This document shows, piece by piece, positions 8,929 through 15,129 of a stretch of DNA of 15,129 nt (position 1 is the stretch's first letter; every line of letters begins with the position of its first letter). The DNA is from Betaproteobacteria bacterium (GTDB lineage: Bacteria > Pseudomonadota > Gammaproteobacteria > Burkholderiales > Usitatibacteraceae). The stretch is taken from positions 1 to 15,129 of the forward strand of contig JAAOZZ010000073.1 in NCBI GenBank assembly GCA_012274175.1, written 5' to 3'. Position numbers and translations under genes: made by a program. Under the pieces are notes generated by a model. It was given only the letters and a program-made list of their open reading frames with translations, was not told the origin of the DNA and did no database searches.

Positions 8929-8945
8929 ACGCTCGAGTCGAGCGT
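8929..8945. repeat. Perfect 17-base palindrome between convergent genes
   Basis: ACGCTCGA-G-TCGAGCGT lies in the 54-base gap between the propeller gene stop (8912) and the small membrane protein stop (8967). As RNA it folds on either strand as a seven-pair stem with a three-base loop. No T-tract follows on either side, so if it terminates transcription it is a non-canonical bidirectional terminator. It may instead simply protect the 3' ends. Confidence 0.45.
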
Positions 8946-8966
8946 CTCGCGTCGGAGGCGAAACGG

Positions 8967-9191
8967 CTAGAAGAAGATGAGCCAGGCCGTGAGGATGGTG
9001 AGCAGCATCCCGCCCAGGATCGCGGAGAAGATCACCGCGAGCACCCGGGCGTCGGAGGCTTGCTGGGCGGCGATGTCGTCGCGGGCGATCGTCTTGCCGC
9101 GGGTGCGCTCGCGGAAAGCGACGCGGATCACCACCACGAGGATGGCGACGAAGACCAGCAGGACAATGGCGAGTTTTCCGAGGAGCCCCAT
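8967..9191 (-). CDS. Small two-transmembrane protein, unknown function
   Basis: A 74-residue protein (77 if an ATG at 9198-9200 is used). It has a hydrophobic helix right after the start (KLAIVLLVFVAILVVVIRVA), a charged middle of about 25 residues (FRERTRGKTIARDDIAAQQASDARV), and a second hydrophobic helix reaching the very C-terminus (ILGGMLLTILTAWLIFF). Both termini are probably on the same side of the inner membrane. No family is recognised. The frame continues upstream far into the neighbouring gene, but that extension is a shadow of the repeat protein. The real start must lie after that gene's stop at 9212, which leaves the two ATGs. Neither has a strong Shine-Dalgarno. It sits 20 bases downstream of the repeat-protein gene on the same strand, so it is probably co-transcribed. 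The clean two-helix pattern supports a real gene. Confidence 0.65.
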   Translation of the reverse strand: MGLLGKLAIVLLVFVAILVVVIRVAFRERTRGKTIARDDIAAQQASDARVLAVIFSAILGGMLLTILTAWLIFF

Positions 9192-9211
9192 GCCCCCCAT
9201 TGTCTCATTTG

Positions 9212-10498
9212 CTAACCGGTGCAGGCGGGGACGGGGCTGGAGAACACCTGCCGCGTGATGGCCTTGGTGACGCTGTTGCCGTTCACCGAATAGACGAGCG
9301 TGCCGTTCTCGCCGTTGGAAAAGGTGAGGCGCATCGTTCCCACCGTCGTGAGGTTCGCCGCTCCGATGGGAGTGAAGGGCTGCGCGTTGAAGGCCGGTCC
9401 CGTGGTCTGGTAGAGATCCCCGAGGTAGGAGCCGTCCGCCTGCTTGACGCCCGCCGACATCACCAGCCAGAGGTCGTGGCCCGTGCCGTCGTTGGAATAG
9501 GTAAACAGCGTCGCGAACAGGATGTCTCCCTGGTGCGTGATGTTGATGCCCCATCCCGATTCCGACGGGTTCCACCACAGGTCCTGGTAGTTCGCGAGGG
9601 TGCTGCGTGCCGAGGTCGTCGGCTGGCAAGTCGCGGCCTGCGCCCCGTACACCTGTTTCTCGATCGCCTTGGTGACGCTGGTGCCGTTCACGGTGTAGGT
9701 GAGGGTGCCGGCGCCGGGCGCGGAGAACGCGAGCGTCATCGTGCCCACCTTGGTGAGGTTCGCCGCGGTGATGGGCGTGAAGGGCTGCGCGTTGAAGGCC
9801 GGGCCATTGGTGAGGTAGAGGTCGCCCGTATACGTGTCGGAGCCCGCCTGCTTCGCGCCGTCGGACATCACGAGCCACATGCCCTTTCCGGACGAGTCGT
9901 AAGTGAAGAGCGTGGCGAACAGGATGTCGCCCTGGTGGTTCACGTTGATGCCCCATCCCGATTCCGCCGGGTTCCACCACAGCGCCGTGTAGTTCGTGGG
10001 CGTGTTGGCGGTGAGCGACACCGTCCCCGTCGTGCCGGCGAAGTCGCGCGGCGAGTTCACGGCCGTCGAGCCGTCGCGATGCAGCGACAGGGACCCGTCG
10101 ATGGGCAGGTTCCCGTAGGTCCAGGTGTCCGCGCCTTCGCCCCAGACGATCGTGCCGCCGTTCGTGAAGAAGAAGCCGTTGGGCACGATGTAGTCGGGCG
10201 TCACGATGCCCAGCGCGGCGAAGCCCTGGGTGGCGAAGATCATCGTGTGGCCCGCGCTGTCGCCGGGCAGGTCGCTCGCCGTGACGAACGTGTGGGTGAC
10301 CCCGCCCTGGGTCGCCTTGAGGGTGTGCCCGGTAAAGAACTGCTGGAAGCTGGTGAGCGCGGTCATCTCGAGGAACTGCACCGAGCCGTCGCTATTCGAA
10401 TACACCTCGTCCATCGACCACAGGTGGAACGTGGAATGGGCGGGAAGCGCGGCGAGCATTGCCGCGGCCGCCAGAAGAAGCCGTCGTATGCGAAACAT
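9212..10498 (-). CDS. Secreted protein with duplicated WWNPxESGWG domain
   Basis: A 428-residue exported protein of unknown function. The signal peptide MFRIRRLLLAAAAMLAALPA ends near 20-22. Residues 23-160 form a distinct N-terminal domain (FHLWSMDEVYSNSDGSVQFLEM..., ATQGFAALGIVTPDYIVPNGF). I recall such a domain at the N-terminus of other proteobacterial secreted proteins, without a name for it. Two tandem copies of a ~117-residue domain follow at 169-284 and 303-419. Each begins NYxxLWWNPxESGWGIN, continues HQGDILFATLFTY, and ends NGxSVTKAIxxQV. By eye about 83 of 117 positions agree. One cysteine follows each copy (C291, C426), the only two in the protein, possibly a disulfide. The start ATG has the best ribosome-binding site in the window (GGAGGT, five bases upstream). 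It lies 48 bases downstream of mlaA. The role is likely extracellular or surface, with no catalytic motif evident. Confidence 0.85.
   Translation of the reverse strand: MFRIRRLLLAAAAMLAALPAHSTFHLWSMDEVYSNSDGSVQFLEMTALTSFQQFFTGHTLKATQGGVTHTFVTASDLPGDSAGHTMIFATQGFAALGIVTPDYIVPNGFFFTNGGTIVWGEGADTWTYGNLPIDGSLSLHRDGSTAVNSPRDFAGTTGTVSLTANTPTNYTALWWNPAESGWGINVNHQGDILFATLFTYDSSGKGMWLVMSDGAKQAGSDTYTGDLYLTNGPAFNAQPFTPITAANLTKVGTMTLAFSAPGAGTLTYTVNGTSVTKAIEKQVYGAQAATCQPTTSARSTLANYQDLWWNPSESGWGINITHQGDILFATLFTYSNDGTGHDLWLVMSAGVKQADGSYLGDLYQTTGPAFNAQPFTPIGAANLTTVGTMRLTFSNGENGTLVYSVNGNSVTKAITRQVFSSPVPACTG
9242..9592 (-). repeat. Repeat domain copy 2 (coding)
   Basis: Encodes residues 303-419 of the secreted repeat protein, 117 codons from the NY before LWWNP to the F after RQV. 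It aligns end to end with copy 1 with only one or two single-residue gaps. Confidence 0.85.
9647..9994 (-). repeat. Repeat domain copy 1 (coding)
   Basis: Encodes residues 169-284, 116 codons. It is separated from copy 2 by an 18-residue Thr/Ser/Ala-rich linker containing one cysteine. Blocks shared without change include NAQPFTPI, QGDILFATLFTY and SVTKAI. Confidence 0.85.
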
Positions 10499-10503
10499 GG
10501 TTC

Positions 10504-10509
10504 ACCTCC
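10504..10509 (-). promoter_or_regulatory. Strong Shine-Dalgarno of the repeat-protein gene
   Basis: GGAGGT (within GGAGGTGAA) on the minus strand lies five bases before the ATG at 10496-10498. It is the closest match to the anti-Shine-Dalgarno consensus in this window, and it fixes the start of the secreted protein. Confidence 0.8.
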
Positions 10510-10546
10510 GTCCCCCTAGAACATCGGGAACCGGAGATGTATTCCG

Positions 10547-11242
10547 CTACTCGTCTTCCTTTACCCGCGGCGGGTTGCCGTCGTAGACCTGGCTGCGGCG
10601 GCGCTGCAGCCACGCGTCGCGCAGGAACGAGTACTTGTCGAGCGCCGCCTGCTCGAGCACGCTCTCGGCCTTGAAGAGGTTGGCGCGCGTGCGCACCTTC
10701 TCCAGTCCCCAGAGGCTCCAGTAGAGGCGGTCGTCGTTCAGGAGTGACGAGTAGTACCAGCTCGGATCCACGGCCCGCGCGGGTGCATCCCGGGCGGTGC
10801 TCGGTCCGAGGAACGGGATCACGAAGTACGGTCCCGGCGGCACGCCCCACACCCCGAGGGTCTGGCCGAAGTCCTCGTTGTGCTTCTCGAGGCCCAGGGG
10901 GGTCGCCACGTCCCAGAGCCCGAAGACGCCGAAGACGGTGTTCACGACGAAGCGTCCCAGGTCGGAGGCGCCCTGGGCGGGCTTGCCCTGGAGGAAGTTG
11001 TTGAGCATCGTGCCCACGTCGTCCAGGTTGTCGAAGAAGTCGTTGACCCCTTCCCGCGCGAAGGCGGGTGTCACCTTCACGTAGCCCTGGGCCACGGGCT
11101 TCATCACCGCGCGGTCGAGCGCGTCGTTGAACGCATAGGTCTTGCGGTTGAACCCTTCCCAGGGATCGCTCGGATTGCCTTCCCCGGTGGTGGCGCATCC
11201 CGCGAGCACGAGGACGACGGCGAGGGCGTGGAACGATCGCAT
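10547..11242 (-). CDS. mlaA: MlaA (VacJ) outer-membrane phospholipid-transport lipoprotein
   Basis: MlaA sits in the outer membrane with a porin and removes mislocalised phospholipids from the outer leaflet, passing them to MlaC for retrograde transport. The 231-residue product has a lipoprotein signal with lipobox LAGC (13-16, lipidated C16). The family motifs follow: DPWEGFNRKTYAFND (26-40), DNLDDVGTMLNNFLQGK (71-87), RFVVNTVFGVFGLWDVA (97-113), EDFGQTLGVWGVPPGPY (123-139) and VIPFLGPSTARD (141-152). I start at ATG 11240-11242, which gives a standard lipoprotein signal. An in-frame ATG at 11267-11269 would add nine residues and leave only two bases after the nadC stop, so it cannot be excluded. 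No mlaFEDCB genes are nearby; here it follows nadC by 29 bases. The C-terminus ends in a charged RVKEDE tail. Confidence 0.95.
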   Translation of the reverse strand: MRSFHALAVVLVLAGCATTGEGNPSDPWEGFNRKTYAFNDALDRAVMKPVAQGYVKVTPAFAREGVNDFFDNLDDVGTMLNNFLQGKPAQGASDLGRFVVNTVFGVFGLWDVATPLGLEKHNEDFGQTLGVWGVPPGPYFVIPFLGPSTARDAPARAVDPSWYYSSLLNDDRLYWSLWGLEKVRTRANLFKAESVLEQAALDKYSFLRDAWLQRRRSQVYDGNPPRVKEDE

Positions 11243-11271
11243 GGAATTCTTTCCGGTATGGGTCGGCATGG

Positions 11272-12129
11272 TTACGGGTGCGAGTGCAGCACGCGCATGG
11301 ACAGGTCCAGCGCTTCGACGTTCTTCGTAAGCGAGCCCACGGAGATGCGGTGCACGCCGGTCTCGGCGACGGCGCGCACGTTGCCCAGCGTGATGCCCCC
11401 CGAGGCCTCGAGCTGGGCGCGCTCGCCGGCGATCTTCACCGCCTCGCGCATGGCGGGCAGGTCGAGGTTGTCCAGCAGGATCAGCGTGGCCCCGGCGTCG
11501 AGCGCCTCGCGCAGCTGCTCGAGGCTCTCCACTTCGACCTGCACCGTGACGTCGGAGGAGCCTTCGTGGATCGCCATTTCCACCGCGCGGCGCACGCCGC
11601 CCGCGGCGATGACGTGGTTCTCCTTGACCAGGATGCCGTCGTAGAGGCCGATGCGGTGGTTGGTCCCGCCGCCGGTGTGCACGGCGTACTTCTGGGCGAT
11701 GCGAAGGCCCGGCAGGGTCTTGCGCGTGTCGAGGATCTTCGCCCGCGTGCCCTCGACGGCGCGCACGAACTGGCGGGTGCGGGTGGCCACACCAGAGAGG
11801 AGCTGTACGAAATTCAGGGCGGTGCGCTCGGCGGTGAGCATGGCCCTGGCATGGCCCTCGACCTCGCACAGGGAGCTTCCGGCGACGATGTTGTCCCCGT
11901 CCTTGTGGTGCCAGAAGATCTCCACGTCGGTGTCCAGCTCCTCGAAGGTGCGGCGGAACCACTCGACGCCGCAAAGCACCCCGCTCTGGCGGGTGAGGAG
12001 CCGCGCCCGGGCGCCGGCCGTGGGTGAGACGAGCCTTGCCGTGAGGTCGCCCGTGCCCACGTCCTCGGCGAGGGCGCGGGTCACATCGCGGGTGACGGTT
12101 TCTTCCAGGAGGTGGAATGCGTCGGGCAT
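11272..12129 (-). CDS. nadC: Quinolinate phosphoribosyltransferase (carboxylating)
   Basis: Converts quinolinate plus PRPP to nicotinate mononucleotide with CO2 release in de novo NAD synthesis; cytosolic, usually a dimer or hexamer. The 285-residue product has LAEDVGTGDLT (20-30), the ERTALNFVQLLSG helix (101-113), the quinolinate-binding DTRKTLPGLR (134-143) and K147. HTGGGTNHRIGLYDGILVKENH (151-172) carries the conserved His/Arg/Lys substrate contacts. VQVEVES (197-202), LLDNLD (218-223) and ASGGI (242-246) provide the acidic and phosphate-binding loops. The start is ATG 12127-12129. The open frame extends upstream into the clpB promoter region, but that part is not family-like. No clear Shine-Dalgarno is visible. 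It is the first gene of the minus-strand run with mlaA, and divergent from clpB with 188 bases between starts. Confidence 0.97.
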   Translation of the reverse strand: MPDAFHLLEETVTRDVTRALAEDVGTGDLTARLVSPTAGARARLLTRQSGVLCGVEWFRRTFEELDTDVEIFWHHKDGDNIVAGSSLCEVEGHARAMLTAERTALNFVQLLSGVATRTRQFVRAVEGTRAKILDTRKTLPGLRIAQKYAVHTGGGTNHRIGLYDGILVKENHVIAAGGVRRAVEMAIHEGSSDVTVQVEVESLEQLREALDAGATLILLDNLDLPAMREAVKIAGERAQLEASGGITLGNVRAVAETGVHRISVGSLTKNVEALDLSMRVLHSHP

Positions 12130-12196
12130 GGCGGGTTTTCGTGGCGCTGCGGATTCGACCGGGCCCCGGGAAAAGGATTCCGAGGCGGTGCCGCCG

Positions 12197-12205
12197 AGGA
12201 TAGCA
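12197..12205 (-). promoter_or_regulatory. Candidate extended -10 for nadC
   Basis: On the minus strand this reads TGCTATCCT, matching the extended -10 form TGnTATnnT, about 68 bases before the nadC ATG. No good -35 is seen; the GC-rich inverted repeat at 12210-12233 occupies the region upstream. Weak evidence. Confidence 0.25.
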
Positions 12206-12209
12206 TGCA

Positions 12210-12233
12210 GGCCCGGGACGGCCTCCCCGGGCC
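12210..12233. repeat. GC-rich inverted repeat in the nadC-clpB divergent spacer
   Basis: GGCCCGGG (12210-12217) and CCCGGGCC (12226-12233) are perfect eight-base arms around an eight-base loop. They lie between the candidate nadC -10 and the clpB -35. It could be an operator or chance in a very GC-rich spacer. It has no T-tract, so an intrinsic terminator is unlikely. Confidence 0.4.
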
Positions 12234-12247
12234 GGACCCTCCCGGGG

Positions 12248-12276
12248 CTTGAAATGGGCCGCTCCGGCAGCCATTT
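12248..12276 (+). promoter_or_regulatory. Sigma-32 (RpoH) type heat-shock promoter of clpB
   Basis: CTTGAAA at 12248-12254 is a perfect match to the sigma-32 -35 consensus. After a 14-base spacer, AGCCATTT at 12269-12276 matches the CCCCATnT -10 at the last six positions. Transcription would begin near 12283, giving a leader of about 35 bases before the clpB ATG. A perfect eight-base inverted repeat (TGAAATGG 12250-12257, CCATTTCA 12271-12278) overlies both elements. ClpB is a classic sigma-32 gene, so sequence and context agree. Confidence 0.75.
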
Positions 12277-12304
12277 CAGGGGGAGACTACAGGGATACCA
12301 GGTC

Positions 12305-12310
12305 GGAGGA
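12305..12310 (+). promoter_or_regulatory. clpB Shine-Dalgarno
   Basis: GGAGGA ends seven bases before the ATG at 12318. It selects this start over an in-frame ATG at 12249, which would lie inside the promoter. Confidence 0.75.
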
Positions 12311-12317
12311 CCGCGCA

Positions 12318-14921
<2,604 letters not shown>

Positions 14922-14960
14922 GCCAGAGCGACTGCAGCACGGGTGGGAGTGCAATGAAGA

Positions 14961-14985
14961 AGGGCCGCGAAAGCGGCCCTTTTTT
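14961..14985 (+). terminator. Intrinsic terminator of clpB
   Basis: AGGGCCGC (14961-14968), a GAAA tetraloop (14969-14972) and GCGGCCCT (14973-14980) form a perfect eight-pair stem, followed by a run of six T (14980-14985). It begins 39 bases after the clpB stop. The GNRA loop closed by C-G makes it very stable. On the minus strand the downstream tract is only TTCTTC, so it is mainly one-directional. Confidence 0.93.
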
Positions 14986-15026
14986 GATTTGTGGCAGCTA
15001 TCTGCGGCGGATTCAACTGGTCGACG

Positions 15027-15062
15027 CAACACACTTTGCGCTTTTAGGCGGAAGGAGTGTTG
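15027..15062 (+). promoter_or_regulatory. Hairpin masking the transposase ribosome-binding site
   Basis: 15027-15041 and 15048-15062 pair over 15 positions: 12 Watson-Crick pairs, one G-U and two mismatches, around a six-base loop. The transposase Shine-Dalgarno (AAGGAG, 15052-15057) is entirely within the right arm. RNA reading in from outside the element would therefore hide the start signal, as is known for IS10 and IS50 against read-through transcripts. Confidence 0.55.
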
Positions 15063-15065
15063 TTC

Positions 15066-15129
15066 ATGGAGCGGAGGCGGCGGATTATCTACTCGGCAAC
15101 CCAGAGGGCTCTTATCTGGAATCGCTGGC
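15066..15129 (+). CDS. IS30-family transposase, 3'-partial (first 21 codons)
   Basis: The ATG at 15066 opens MERRRRIIYSATQRALIWNRW and runs off the window edge. IS30-family DDE transposases often begin this way: a basic start, then Y-S-x-x-Q-x-A-L-I/M-W-x-R-W, the first helix of the DNA-binding helix-turn-helix. AAGGAG lies eight bases upstream. The catalytic DDE domain would be beyond the window, so integrity of the gene cannot be judged. The frame is too short to appear in ordinary ORF calls. Confidence 0.75.
   Translation, partial: MERRRRIIYSATQRALIWNRW

Larger units (their letters stand above)
15003..15129 (+). mobile_element. Left end of an IS30-family insertion sequence, truncated by the window edge
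   Basis: The sequence GATTCAACTGGTCGACGCAA starting at 15010 closely resembles my recollection of the IS30-family terminal inverted repeat (GATTCAAnTGGTCnACGCAACA). About 55 bases further in, a frame begins that reads like an IS30 transposase N-terminus. The exact outer boundary is uncertain: I place it near the TG at 15003, 18 bases after the clpB terminator T-run. The right end and any target duplication lie outside the window. GC content drops visibly here compared with clpB, supporting foreign origin. Confidence 0.75.

Noticed and set aside
8967..9980. 337-codon reading of the small membrane protein frame
   Set aside because: The upstream two thirds is an out-of-frame copy of the secreted repeat protein, and even repeats in step with it. 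Only the part after that gene's stop is likely coding.
12130..12317. CIRCE (HrcA) operator upstream of clpB
   Set aside because: No TTAGCACTC-N9-GAGTGCTAA or near match was found. The inverted repeat present has a different sequence and spacing.

Overview
The window looks like a high-GC proteobacterial chromosome, most likely betaproteobacterial. The reasons are GC-saturated third codon positions, long antisense shadow frames, a PLP aminotransferase–hom–threonine synthase run of a kind I associate with betaproteobacteria, a giant NAD-dependent glutamate dehydrogenase, and secreted proteins carrying a Trp/Gly-rich repeat I recall from betaproteobacteria. The lineage is an inference from content, since no rRNA or tRNA is present.

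Layout. (1) Positions 1-3561 (+) hold the C-terminal three quarters of an NAD-glutamate dehydrogenase whose 5' end lies outside the window. (2) Converging on it is a small Mth938-like gene (3573-3941, -). It is divergent from a tight amino-acid operon on the plus strand: an AlaC-type aminotransferase (4010-5227), homoserine dehydrogenase hom (5238-6548) and threonine synthase thrC (6553-7986). Gaps of 10 and 4 bases imply co-transcription, giving aspartate-semialdehyde to homoserine to (via ThrB, not here) threonine, plus an alanine/pyruvate transaminase. (3) Positions 7998-10498 form an accessory envelope segment. It holds a secreted, C-terminally anchored predicted beta-propeller (+), then a convergent two-TM small protein (-) and a secreted protein with a duplicated ~117-residue Trp/Gly-rich domain (-). 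(4) On the minus strand, nadC (11272-12129) and mlaA (10547-11242) lie upstream of those two accessory genes. Gaps of 29, 48 and 20 bases make one four-gene transcript plausible. (5) Divergent from nadC is clpB (12318-14921, +), preceded by a good heat-shock sigma-32 type promoter and followed by a strong intrinsic terminator. (6) The last ~130 bases are the left end of an IS30-family insertion sequence: terminal repeat, an RBS-masking hairpin and the first 21 codons of the transposase.

Most of the window is conserved housekeeping DNA. I see no CRISPR array, tRNA, rRNA, defence system or convincing new multi-gene system. The parts most worth a second look are the propeller protein with a degenerate C-terminal sorting-like signal, the duplicated-domain secreted protein, the inverted repeat overlying the clpB heat-shock promoter, and the IS end placed just past the clpB terminator with a hairpin that would hide the transposase ribosome-binding site.
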